DNA from: Macrostomum hystrix
Taxonomy: Eukaryota > Platyhelminthes > Macrostomidae
Assembly: GCA_950097015.1 (NCBI GenBank)
Contig: CATNEN010000001.1
Coordinates: 2,499,001 to 2,563,000 of the forward strand
Length of the DNA stretch: 64,000 nucleotides
Reading direction: 5' to 3'
The translations under genes were made by a program, and so were the position numbers. Positions 11,684-22,820 of the stretch are shown here, one piece after another (the stretch's first letter is position 1; the number at the start of each line of letters is the position of its first letter). The notes under the pieces were generated by a model. That model had not been told where the DNA came from. It saw only the letters and a list, made by a program, of their open reading frames with translations, and did no database searches.

Positions 11684-12294
11684 TTGTGCTCATATTATAG
11701 TCATATACATTAAAGTGGGGTGTGGATTCTCCGTATAGAATTTAACTTTGACTGTGCTAGTTTTACTCAAGTGATTATTTACGATTCCTAAAATACAAGA
11801 ATGCTCCATAACTGAACCTGGTAAAAGTTTGCATTGTTGAGACCGTCCATTTTTTTTTATTCAGAAACCTAAAATCGAAATGCCTGTTTCGACAACGCTT
11901 GGCCAATATTTCATTAGACCCGGCCAATAGGGCGAAGAGATCTTTTAAAAACATTAGTTCTTCCTTGAAGACTTTTCAAACGCTACAATTTCCTGACTTG
12001 ACAAAGATTAAAGAAACGCGTTGGCCTATAATCCCACTGCTTCTGGACCACAGTCCTCCTGTAAGATTATCGAATTGCAGGTTTCTAAGTCTCTTAAATT
12101 TTTCTAATTTCAAAGCCTTCGAAGATTAGTGCTGCAGACAAGAGGCCAAACTTTAATAATTGGAAAATAGAATTTTTGCCAGCAAAGTCTCACCTCTACC
12201 ATTACTAGATGTACACGGATAAATTTTATTTGTTTATCTGGGCCCACAAAGTCGGATCGGATGCATACCTGCCCTGCATCCAACACATCAACTA
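11684..12294. other. 3' flank of the DEG/ENaC gene
   Basis: Contains a probable polyadenylation signal (ATTAAA, 11709-11714). Nothing else is supported. Confidence 0.4.
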
Positions 12295-12645
12295 GGGGGG
12301 TGAGTCGCAGAGCGGTTAACGCGTTTGCACCTCGCACCAAGGTCCCTGAGCTCGATTCCGCGCCGAGGCCACTTTCATTTGGGGCGCAGCCGCGGAGAGA
12401 AGGCTTGGGGGCTTGTCGAGCAATTTACGCCCTTGTGGGCCAACCCCCAAGGCGCAGAGAAGTGTACACTGCCTGACGATTAGAAAGTCAGGGCAGATGT
12501 ACACACCTTTGTGAGCGTGAGTACGGTATCTGTGTGCGTGTGTGCTCAGGAGTCAGCGAAATAGGCAGAATTGCCTCCTCGCTGACTGCTGGTCTAGTGT
12601 CACCAAATGATGTGCCATTGCCCGCAGCCATCCTGCAATTATTAT
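12295..12645 (+). mobile_element. SINE-1 copy, full length
   Basis: The tRNA-like head is well preserved: 'gtcgcagagcggttaacgcg' as box A and 'gagctcgattcc' as box B. The body and the terminal 'cctgcaattattatta' tail are present. It runs about 350 bp. No clear target-site duplication was found. Confidence 0.9.
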
Positions 12646-13573
12646 TACCAGTGTTATTACTACATCCTGTCTGATCTTTACCGTGTTCAATATTTAATCC
12701 GTCGCATTTCACTGGAATCTCATCTTTGTCACTTCCTGTCATCTCACACGCGTCTTATCTCTCCCGAATATAAAATTGTAAGTTTTAATTAAATTAAATT
12801 AAAATCTGGTTAAATCTCTTGGACTAACCTAATTGGTCTGCAAGCAATTAGGACATGTTTTAAAGTTTTAAAGATAAATTATATTAGGTTTTGACAATAG
12901 TGCGAAATAAAATGGCAATTCACTCGAAAAGGTGCATTTAGATACAGGATGTGTGAAGCACATATTACAAAAGTAACTTACCTATATGCCTAAGGAAATC
13001 TATTTGAATCTAGAAATCAATTAAAATGCAAGAAAATTCTTTGCAATAGCAAAGAGAACGAATTATTTGACCCAGCGCAATTGCCATAAGAATCGATTTT
13101 TAAAAATGCTAAGGTACATTTTCTAAGAAATCATAATTTCTTGCTGAGCACGTTGAAGCCATTGTAGATCATACATTAGCTTGATTGATATTCCATGGTG
13201 CTTTAATGTTGCTCAACCAGTCGGAAGTGCGGTCACACCCTAGCACAGCAAACGGACTAGCGAAGGTCAATTTACCCAGAGGCGCATTTCAAAGTGTGTC
13301 ACAACCGCAAGCCAGGCTAGCTTCTTCTCTGTCAAGAAAAATTTAATCACTAACGATGCCTCACTCATCATATCAGACTTGCATGCGATAAAAAATTAAA
13401 TAACCAAGACAGACCTGTTCCAAAGCAACATTCACCTCTCCTAAATAATCTAGATGCGACATGGCTATATTTTAATTACTACAGAACCGAACCACTTGTC
13501 CTTCAGGACAAATTTTATACCAGGCCAACTGTACGGCTCCAATCTTTGCAAAGACTTATGCTTAGCTCAAATT
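12646..13573. other. AT-rich intergenic DNA
   Basis: I see no gene or recognisable element here. Confidence 0.4.
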
Positions 13574-14776
13574 GCACTAGGTCAAATATCAGGTGTGGAC
13601 TCAAATATCAGGTGTGGACTCAAATATCAGGTGTGGACTCAAATATCAGGTGTGGACTCAAATATCAGGCTGTTTTTTTAATTGACTCAAACATCAGGAG
13701 GTGAGGACTCAAATATCAGGTGTGGACTCAAATATCAGGTGTGGATTTAAATATCAGGTGTGGACTCAAATATCAGGTGTGGACTTAAATATCAGGTGTG
13801 GACTCAAATATCAGGTGTGGACTCAAATATCAGGTGTGGACTCAAATATCAGGTGTGGACTCAAATATCAGGTGTGGACTCAAATATCAGGCTGTTTTCT
13901 TTAATTGACTCAAACATCAGGAGGTGAGGACTCAAATATCAGGTGTGGACTCAAATATCAGGTGTGGACTCAAATATCAGGTGTGGACTCAAATATCAGG
14001 CTGTTTTCTTTAATTGACTCAAACATCAGGAGGTGAGGACTCAAATATCAGGTGTGGACTCAAATATCAGGTGTGGATTTAAATATCAGGTGTGGACTCA
14101 AATATCAGGTGTGGACTTAAATATCAGGTGTGGACTCAAATATCAGGTGTGGGCTCAAATATCAGGTGTGGACTCAAATATCAGGTGTGGATTCAAATAT
14201 CAGGTGTGGATTCAAATATCAGGTGTGGATTCAAATATCAGGTGGTGTGGATTCAAATATCAGGTGTGGATTCAAATTTCAGGTGTGGACTCAAATATCA
14301 GGTGTGGACTCAAATATCAGGTGTGGACTCAAATATCAGGTGTGGATTCAAATATCAGGTGTGGATTCAAATATCAGGTGGTGTGGATTCAAATATCAGG
14401 TGGTGTGGATTCAAATATCAGGTGTGGATTCAAATATCAGGTGTGGATTCAAATATCAGGTGTGGATTCAAATATCAGGTGGTGTGGATTCAAATATCAG
14501 GTGTGGACTCAAATATCAGGTGGTGTGGATTCAAATATCAGGTGTGGATTCAAATATCAGGTGTGGATTCAAATATCAGGTGTGGACTCAAATATCAGGT
14601 GGTGTGGATTCAAATATCAGGTGTGGATTCAAATATCAGGTGGTGTGGACTCAAATATCAGGTGGTGTGGATTCAAATATCAGGTGTGGATTCAAATATC
14701 AGGTGGTGTGGATTCAAATATCAGGTGTGGATTCAAATATCAGGTGGTGTGGACTCAAATATCAGGTGGTGTGGAC
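13574..14776. repeat. 19-bp minisatellite with higher-order blocks
   Basis: Units of AGGTGTGGACTCAAATATC alternate with 22-bp variants carrying an extra 'ggt'. A 'ggctgtttt...ttaattgactcaaacatc' spacer recurs near 13668, 13891 and 14000, so larger blocks were duplicated too. The unit lacks stops in all plus frames, which creates three overlapping long ORFs that are not genes. Confidence 0.97.
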
Positions 14777-15054
14777 GACAAGAAAAACTCAGTTTTAGTT
14801 TGTACTCGTAGCTTAGCATGTCAAACATTTACGAGAACATTTTAAGAATAAGGATAAATAGGTTCCGGTACATTAGAAGTATATTTCACTGTGAAATAGG
14901 CATTGCGCGCAAAGAAAAGACTAGATAAAAGGAATGCAACGCTTTAATAGAAGACAATGAAACAATAACAACAATTCCGTCAGAAAAACAGCAATTTTTT
15001 TTCATATGGACTTCTGGTGTAAGATAATTAAAACCAAAAACACCAAAGAGACGA

Positions 15055-15490
15055 GGGTAGAGAGAGGGTAGAGAGAGGGTAGAAAGACGGCAGAGAGAGG
15101 GTAGAGAGAGGGTAGAGAGAGAGTAGAGAGAGGGTAGAGACAGGGTAGAGAGAGGGTAGAGAGAGGGTAGAGAGAGAGTAGAGAGAGGGTAGAGAGAGAG
15201 TAGAGAGAGGGTAGAGACAGGGTAGAGAGAGGGTAGAGAGAGTAGAGAGAGGGTAGAGACAGGGTAGAGAGAGGGTAGAGAGAGGGTAGAGAGAGGGTAG
15301 AGAGAGGGTAGAGAGAGTGTAGAGAGAGGGTAGAAAGAGGGTAGAGAGAGGGTAGAGAGAGGGTAGAGAGAGGGTAGAGAGAGGGTAGAGAGAGAGTAGA
15401 GAGAGGGTAGAGAGAGGGTAGAGAGAGGGTAGAGAGAGGGTAGAGAGAGGGTAGAGAGAGGGTAGAGAGAGGGTAGAGAGAGTGTGAGAG
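15055..15490. repeat. 11-bp purine-rich satellite
   Basis: Near-perfect tandem GGGTAGAGAGA units, about 40 copies. The pyrimidine strand reads as a Ser/Leu/Pro pseudo-ORF. The flanks (14790-15054 and 15491-16122) hold nothing I can support. Confidence 0.97.
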
Positions 15491-16122
15491 ATACGGTGTG
15501 GATTGGAAGGAAGTGAAATGTAATCAATGAAATATCATTGCAACTTTACAGTTTTAAGCGCGCAATGAAATGTTTATTAATGCCAGCAAATATTATGCAA
15601 CAAGGAAATGAAAAGATCAAAAAACAATAAAACTATGAAAGTTTACTTTTCAATTACTCGATATCGTTGCATCCATGTGCACTTGATTGATAATTTGATT
15701 GTCAGTGCAATGTCAGTTCTTGCTTCTGCAGCGAAATATTAAAGTACTTATAACATTTTCAATGAGTAACCAATGGCTGTCAACAGAATAGCTGCATTAT
15801 TTTCCTCCTAACTACGCTCTTTGTAAAATGACTTTAGTAGAAATGTTAAGCCCCTGGGATGGCGGAACCTGCATTCACAATACGCTTTTTATTTCTATTT
15901 AAATCTACAGCCAAATTTTAGCAAACGACTTACAGAGGTCTGATAGACGATCTAGACAATAGCATAGGATAATTCTTTCTAAAACAAAATTTTCCTTTAA
16001 ATTCTTTAAGCTTTGTTTCTTTTGGTTACTTATCTGTCACAGATAAACATTTCAATCAAAGCCCTGTAGCGAACTCTCATTTTCCATAATCACATACCGG
16101 TCATAAACCCACTTTTAAACAT

Positions 16123-17140
16123 TTGATAGGTCATTATGCCACTCTAAATCATGGAATCAGTCATTATGCCACTCTAAATCATGGAATCAGTCATAATGCC
16201 ACTCTAAATCATGGAATCAGTCATTATGCCACTCTAAATCATGGAATCGGTCATTATGCCACTCTAAATCATGGAATCGGTCATTATGCCACTCTAAATC
16301 ATGGAATCAGTCATTATGCCACTCTAAATCATGGAATCGGTCATTATGCCACTCTAAATCATGGAATCGGTCATTATGCCACTCTAAATCATGGAATCGG
16401 TCATTATGCCACTCTAAATCATGGAATCGGTCATTATGCCACTCTAAATCATGGAATCGGTCATTATGCCACTCTAAATCATGGAATCAGTCATTATGCC
16501 ACTCTAAATCATGGAATCAGTCATAATGCCACTCTAAATCATGGAATCAGTCATAATGCCACTCTAAATCATGGAATCGGTCATTATGCCACTCTAAATC
16601 ATGGAATCGGTCATTATGCCACTCTAAATCATGGAATCGGTCATTATGCCACTCTAAATCATGGAATCAGTCATTATGCCACTCTAAATCATGGAATCAG
16701 TCATTATGCCACTCTAAATCATGGAATCAGTCATTATGCCACTCTAAATCATAGAATCAGTCATAATGCCACTCTAAATCATGGAATCAGTCATTATGCC
16801 ACTCTAAATCATGGAATCGGTCATTATGCCACTCTAAATCATGGAATCGGTCATTATGCCACTCTAAATCATGGAATCAGTCATTATGCCACTCTAAATC
16901 ATGGAATCAGTCATTATGCCACTCTAAATCATGGAATCAGTCATTATGCCACTCTAAATCATGGAATCGGTCATTATGCCACTCTAAATCATGGAATCAG
17001 TCATTATGCCACTCTAAATCATGGAATCAGTCATTATGCCACTCTAAATCATGGAATCAGTCATTATGCCACTCTAAATCATGGAATCGGTCATTATGCC
17101 ACTCTAAATCATGGAATCGGTCATTATGCCACTCTAAATC
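16123..17140. repeat. 30-bp minisatellite, about 34 copies
   Basis: Exactly 30-bp units containing CATTATGCCACTCTAAATC, with two main single-base variants (aatcag/aatcgg; tcatta/tcataa). Period divisible by three and absence of stops give a 350-aa plus-strand ORF with a 10-residue repeat. The array ends 14 bp from the MFSD3 stop codon. High homogeneity suggests recent expansion or conversion. Confidence 0.97.
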
Positions 17141-17153
17141 CTGAAAGTAGATT

Positions 17154-19795
17154 TCACCTGGCAGCTGTGACATAGGCATGCACATACACAGGCACTGCAG
17201 CAGCCAGTACTAGGAACAGCATGTAGCTCAGTCCGTAGCCCAGACTGTCGACAATAAAGCCGGAGGCCGAACTGAACAACAGTTTTCCGAGAACCTCCAG
17301 CGTTGCCAGGCCGGAGTAGTGTGTCGCCCGGCAAGCCGGCGGTGCGGCCTGCGAGCATTGCATCATCATGGCGAAGGTGGCTGTGGTTATGAGGCCGCTA
17401 ACCAGTAGACTGGCATTCATCAGCAGTACGGAGGCTGGCAAAACGAACTCGGAGACACTGTGAATGCCGGAGGCGGCGCAGAGCGCCAAGCCGCAGAGCA
17501 GCGGCAGACGGAGGCAGCAGCAGATTTGAAGAACCGATCGGGCGGAAAAGCGAGCTAGGACTGGACCGCCTAGGGCCGAGCCGGCCACTGAGGCCGCTTG
17601 GCCGACAATGCCTGTCCAGAAGCCAACCTGCGGATGCGGGTACTCGACTGTTAAGTCGGGATTCGAGGAATCGGGATTCGAGGAATCGGGATTCGAGGAA
17701 TCGGGATTCGAGGAATCGGGATTCGAGGAATCGGGATTCGAGGAATCGGGATTCGAGGAATCGGGATTCGAGGAATCGGGATTCGAGGAATCGGGATTCG
17801 AGGAATCGGGATTCGAGGAATCGGTATTCGAGGAATCGGGATTCGAGGAAACGGGACTCAAGAAAACGGGATTCGACAGATAGACAGACAGACAGACAGG
17901 CAAGCAGACAGACAGACAGGCAGACAGACCTACCTGGCCCAGAGGCACACCCCTGTCCACCAGGAACAGCGGCAGCATGCCTAGGGCGCCCTGTTCGCCA
18001 AGTTTGTACAGCAGTACCAGGCCGGCGATGCCAGCTGAGTCGGCGCCGCCAGCGCGCAACGCCGAGCTAAGCGTTCGAGCGTAGGCCCTTAAACTGGGCG
18101 CCTGCGAGTGCTTCTTTTCGTTAGCGGAAGTCTGGTTTGGCTTTGAAGACGATGAAGAATTATCTAAATTTGATGCTCCACTGATGCTGACAATGCAAAT
18201 GGCGACAGCGTAGACGGCAGCTAGTCCGAGAAACAGGCCCGACCAGGGTAGGTAATCGGCCAGCGTTACTAGGCAGCCGCCGCCGAGTACGGCGCCCAAT
18301 TTGTAGCCAACAACCTGGGCGACATTGCCGCTGCCTAGCTGACTGGGCGATAAGCTTGTTATGGCGAATGCGTCTACAGCTATATCCTGGAGCTGAAAAA
18401 TGGATGCAGATGATTTGTTTGGTAAATGGTTGCTGCCAACCCCCAAGGCACGTACACTTGAGGGTGCACACCGCATGAAGAAGAAAAAGTCATAGCAGAT
18501 GACACAATTGTGCGAGTGTGCCTGCGTACAGTATCTATGTTACATTATGTAACAAAAATCGGCTACTTCACTATTATTAACTATTAGTATATGTAGACTA
18601 GCAAAATCACCCCCTTCGGTAGGATTTTAACGTTTCTTAAAAATAGGGCCAAATAAACAGCCAAATGTTCTGCTCCCTCTCAACCGACAAGTTCCAAAAT
18701 TCTACAGATCAGTTGTAAACACTTGCAAGTTTTTATAGTAACTTTTTAACTCCAGCAAATGCTGCTATGCATTGCCACAGAAAACGATTTTACGATCAGG
18801 TGCAATTGTCTATGGCTAAACCTTGTTGGTTGGTTAAGAGGCAGCGTAACATTTGACATTCTGTTTGGCCCCGTTTTCATGAGACATCCGTTATAGTCCA
18901 CCTCGGACCCAACCATAAAACTATTATCCTAAGTATACATTTTCGATACATATCGGCAATAAGTTTAACAGCAGAACTACCAAGGGAGAATTCCCAGCAT
19001 GACAATTTTGTGCTGCACCTGAACGGAGCAACGCAAGCACATAAACTCAAAACTTTGTTGCGCATCTTCTAAAAGAAGAATCAAGTCGCCAGCTCTTTAG
19101 ATCGTCGAGATATTCAATGTTTCTGGCCGAAGGTCGGATTTTTCCCATAAGCGCTAGTGTATATTTAATACACCCCTATACACGAATTTGCACCGCGCCT
19201 CAGTCCGGCCAGAGATGCATCATCTCCGTCTTCGGCAGTCACCCAACTTTATCTAGACGGACTGCTGGACCTTCAAGGACTAAAACTGGTAGAAATAGGT
19301 CACTATGGACACACTGACGCGAATTTCTTCCATTTCATTATTAAGCCTAAATTAGGCGATTAGTCTGTCAACTAATCAGTCACCATCCAACGCAGTTAGC
19401 ATTCAGGTGCTACCAAATGTTTTTTCCCATAAGCAGTATTAAAACGGGTAGTGCTACTGTTTAATACAACAAAAACTTACCGAAGCCAGCAGGTTCTGCG
19501 CCGCCATAAACACGGCCAATATCCAGAGATTGCTAGGCTCCAGAAAGCCCAGGCCTAAACAAGTGCCTAGCAAGCCGGATATGCTAACAATAAGCCACCA
19601 ACGCTTGCTGCGATAAGTGTCCACCAGAGGTGCCCACAATGTCTTCAATAGCCACGGGGTGTACAACAGCTTGAGCGAAGATAGGAGGCTTAGACTCAGG
19701 CCGTGAGTTCGCAAATAGATTGGCAAGAAACGGGATTGAAAGCCGTACGGTATGCCCTGCACTAGGTAGAGCATTAGCAGCAGCGCTAGCAACAT
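17154..19795 (-). CDS. MFSD3: MFSD3-like major facilitator transporter, three exons
   Basis: Exons are 19795-19481, 18392-17934 and 17627-17154. All joins are phase 0 and give 415 aa, close to the remembered length of vertebrate MFSD3 (about 412). The product is a multi-pass solute carrier of the acetyl-CoA-transporter-like MFS branch; its substrate is not established. Matching segments are YLVQGIPYGFQS in TM1, YTPWLLKTLWAPLVD in TM2, LQDIAVDAFA, QVVGYKLGAVLGGG and LLYKLGEQGALGMLPLFLVDRG. Splices are TCG|GTAAGT to TTTTTCAG|CTC, then CAG|GTAGGT to CCGCAG|GTT. Intron 2 (17933-17628, 306 nt) is in frame without stops and is filled by a 15-bp minisatellite. A CTTTTTTACAG acceptor lies 7 nt upstream of the start, so the mRNA is either trans-spliced to a leader or has a 5' UTR intron. 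Confidence 0.9.
17650..17865. repeat. 15-bp minisatellite inside MFSD3 intron 2
   Basis: About 14 copies of GGATTCGAGGAATCG, followed by a (CAGA/CAGG)n stretch to 17930. In the MFSD3 frame it would encode repeated Pro-Asp-Ser-Ser-Asn. Confidence 0.97.
18430..18555 (+). mobile_element. SINE-1 fragment
   Basis: Decayed middle part of SINE-1 in MFSD3 intron 1, recognised by 'ccaacccccaaggcac', 'agcagatg-acaca' and 'gcctgcgtacagtatct'. Confidence 0.6.
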
Positions 19796-20140
19796 CGAAA
19801 GGCTGTAAAAAAGAAATGCCGTATGAAAAGAAAGCACAATGCACTAGTAATAATACAGGTCAGTTAAATAGGGATTAAGATTAGCAAAAAACACAGCTTG
19901 ATTCCAGCTGGAGTGAGTGAGCATTATATATAGTCCCCACTTAATCACATAGAGCCGCTCCCAGTCCGTAGAGGTTGTAATACATATAATTTAGACAACC
20001 GGAAATACATTGTCTTGTCTAAGACAAGTTAAATAACAAAATTAATCCTAATAGCTATGTGATATTTGTACACTAACGGTTAAGGAACAATGCAAATTTA
20101 GTGCACATATATACACATTCCTAGACCGTACAGACATAAG

Positions 20141-20227
20141 CCGGTGATAGCTCAGTTGGTAGAGCGGAGGACTGTAGATGTTACAACAGCGATCCTTAGG
20201 TCGGTGGTTCAAATCCGCCTCACCGGA
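20141..20227 (+). tRNA. tRNA-Tyr (anticodon GTA) with a 14-nt intron
   Basis: The cloverleaf is complete. The acceptor CCGGTGA pairs with TCACCGG. The D arm is GCTC-AGTTGGTA-GAGC, the anticodon stem GAGGA/TCCTT closes loop CTGTAGA, and the T arm is GGTGG-TTCAAAT-CCGCC. The intron (20178-20191) sits after position 37, as in all eukaryotic tRNA-Tyr genes. The mature RNA is 73 nt without CCA. Boxes A and B are intact, so it should be transcribed by RNA polymerase III. Confidence 0.97.
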
Positions 20228-21815
20228 TACCTTTTAGATTTTTTCTCCGAAAAGAACTTTAAACGAAACAAAATTAAAATGGCTAAAATTTCTTCATTCC
20301 CTGTCAAATTCACTCTTTATCCGATTATTAGGAAAAGCATTAATACAGCCCTTAATTAGACAACCATTAACTGCTATGAATATTTCTCGATATAACTTTT
20401 TCGATACATATCGGCAAATTTACAATCGTGCAATTGAAGTCTCAGAACACACTATATGTACTCTAAATATATAGAAAACAAGAAAAATAATTCGTCTTAA
20501 ATATATGGAGCTAAAATAACAAAATGAATAACAAGTGACAGAACATATGTCTAAAGATGGCAAGTGGTTAAGTATATTTAGCTGATAACAAAGACGGATT
20601 AAAGAGAGGAAATTTAACACTAGAAGAACAAAACGAAAGGACTTTAACTGAATTTAATGATATAAAAACCAATTTGAAATAGGGATCCTATTAGTAAAAA
20701 AGTATAGTTATCCCAGAGGATAATCAGTTAACATAGTTGCTACATTTCTGCTTCTTCGTTGCTAATGATTTTTAAACAAAAAATATCAGATCGAAACGAA
20801 TGACGCGGTCAATAAACATGCAGTAAATAGTTTTGCTCTTTATGCTTCGAAATTTTTGGACGAAGAAAAAAATGACAGCTCTGCGTTCAAGTCGCTAACA
20901 ATAATTTTAAGATGGTAATAAAAAAAGCAAAAAACACGTCTACTACTACTGAAAACCAGTAGAGAAAAAAAGGTTTTCTTGTTAAAAACGTGCTAAGAGG
21001 ATAAAAACTTTTAGTGCAAGAGTTGCAATAATTTCTTGTTCAGAAAAAAATGATCTCATTTTAGCGCTTACCGCGTGCAAGAGCAGAAACGGTGCAACAA
21101 AAATAGAGAAAGAATTAAAATATAATGTGCTTTATGCAATAGCATAAGCATGACTGTAAAAACTGGGCTTGAAACAAAATGTATACGATCTTCGTTCTTC
21201 TTTTGTGGTCTTAGTGATTAATCTAATAAAATAAGCTTGTGTAACACCAATCCGTCACGTGACACACAAAATAATTGATGGCGGCAGGGCATTAGTGCAA
21301 AAAGAAAACTGATTTTAAGAAAAAACTATTGAAAAATGAGAGAACTTTAAAGCTGCAAAAGCAACTTCCAGGCAAAAAATGTAGTCTTGAAAAATTACAA
21401 ATGATGGGCAGGTGCAAAAGCGGAAAAAAGCTGATACTCTGAATAAGCTGAAGGATGGCGTTATCAAAACCAAACTCTATCTAATTAATAATGACACGGC
21501 AAACACAAAAAGTACAGAATGACAAATTACTAAACCCTATTGTTTTCTTATCGGCGACTCTACAACGAAAAAGAAATGAAAATTAATCCAGTAAAATAGG
21601 AAAAGTAACTTAATTGACGAATGAAACCATCGCTGTATCTCTGCAAAAGATATTTAAAATAACAAAAAAATCACGGGTTTTAAGGATTCCAGGATTCGAA
21701 CCCGCGACCTTAAAAAATATCAAGATGGCATCGTCTACATTCCGTTGTTAAAACAAAAGGTTAAAAGAAAAGTATTACTTAGATACAAACAGTTTACCTA
21801 AGCTGTCAATCAGCT
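20228..21815. other. AT-rich intergenic DNA with a tRNA-like relic
   Basis: Mostly A-rich sequence without genes. A 16-bp motif TTTCGATACATATCGG is at 20399-20414. Around 21680-21760 the minus strand has 'ggtcgcgggttcgaatcc' (box B-like), probably a SINE head; its stems do not form a proper tRNA. Confidence 0.45.
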
Positions 21816-22193
21816 TTAACCGAACAGGTCGAGTCCCATGTCGTCGTCTGACTCAGACTCTGGCTCCGGCTTTTTCTCTTCCTTCTTCTCGGGCGCCGCG
21901 GCGGCGGCTGCAGCGGCGGGGGCGCCGGCTCCGGCAGCGGGGCCGGCATCGTCGCTAGCAGCGGCGGGACCACCGGCGCCTACTCCGCCGTTGAACAGCA
22001 ACTGCCTGATGTCCTGATTCTCCAACGCTCTGGCAAACATATTGGGCCAGAATGGTTCAACAAAATTGATGCCAGCCGCCTTGAGGAGGGTGGCAATCTT
22101 GTCTGCGGTAATCGGGATGTCGTCATCGGCCAAAATGAGAGACGCATAGGTGCAGGCCATCTCACTCATACCTTCTCTGTCTTCGTGGGCCAT
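21816..22193 (-). CDS. RPLP1: 60S acidic ribosomal protein P1
   Basis: This 125-aa protein is slightly longer than typical P1 (about 112-115). P1 pairs with P2 and binds P0 to form the ribosomal stalk that recruits translational GTPases. The N-terminal helical domain has the P1 signature ([17 protein letters not shown], then [11 protein letters not shown]). An Ala/Gly/Pro hinge and a Lys/Glu-rich charged stretch lead to the tail [12 protein letters not shown]. The usual tail is SDDDMGFGLFD, so Phe is replaced by Leu and the final Asp by Gly. The coding region is one exon. A TTTTCAG acceptor at 22230-22229 would leave a 35-nt 5' UTR, compatible with trans-splicing or a leader intron. Expect constitutive, high expression. 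Confidence 0.95.
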   Translation of the reverse strand: MAHEDREGMSEMACTYASLILADDDIPITADKIATLLKAAGINFVEPFWPNMFARALENQDIRQLLFNGGVGAGGPAAASDDAGPAAGAGAPAAAAAAAAPEKKEEKKPEPESESDDDMGLDLFG

Positions 22194-22820
22194 TTTTAGA
22201 AAATTTAATATAGTGAAGCTGTGATTAGCTGAAAATATGAGAAACGATAGTTTTACTACTTTACTACTACTTTCGATACAAGAAAGTAGTAAAAGGCTTA
22301 AGGTTAAAATGAATACAAAAATGTTGTCCTATTTTAAGTCAACACCAAAGTGAGAACCTTTTCTAAATGCCTACAGCAATAGTATAATCAAGAGAAATAT
22401 CCTTAACGTAGTGTCGCTATTGCGTGTTTTGTTGCACAGAAACGGGCTAGAGCTTTGATTAATTTAGTATTTCTTAGCTTGTGCTGCAGCTGCTGCTGCA
22501 CAATACACATGTCGCCGCTCTGGGTTTGGGGGCATTTCCTACGAATCACGTGCAAAGCCTAGAATAGTCTGGTAAAATAGCACGCGTAGACTGCGTGGCA
22601 GGGCTGTTCTTTAAAGAGCTATTTTTAGCTAAAAAGGGTGACTCCCGGTATGAACTTCGGCCTTTTCTAATGCGAGCACGACGTAGTTTCAAGGTCGCGT
22701 GTGACAGAACTGGCGAAAGCTAAAAATTTCCACATAAAGTAATGAGGCACAGACGAAAAACAAAAACAATCCTGTGAAACAGACAAGATCGCAAGCTAGC
22801 AAGCGAAATAAACTTATGAA

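Noticed and set aside
14033..14845. Overlapping 220-270-aa plus-strand ORFs with SGVDSNIRCGFKYQV repeats
   Set aside because: The 19-bp unit has no stop in any plus frame, so all three frames stay open; no flanking coding signal.
14886..15527. 213-aa minus-strand ORF rich in Leu, Ser, Pro and Tyr
   Set aside because: Translation of the 11-bp purine satellite; no independent evidence of coding.
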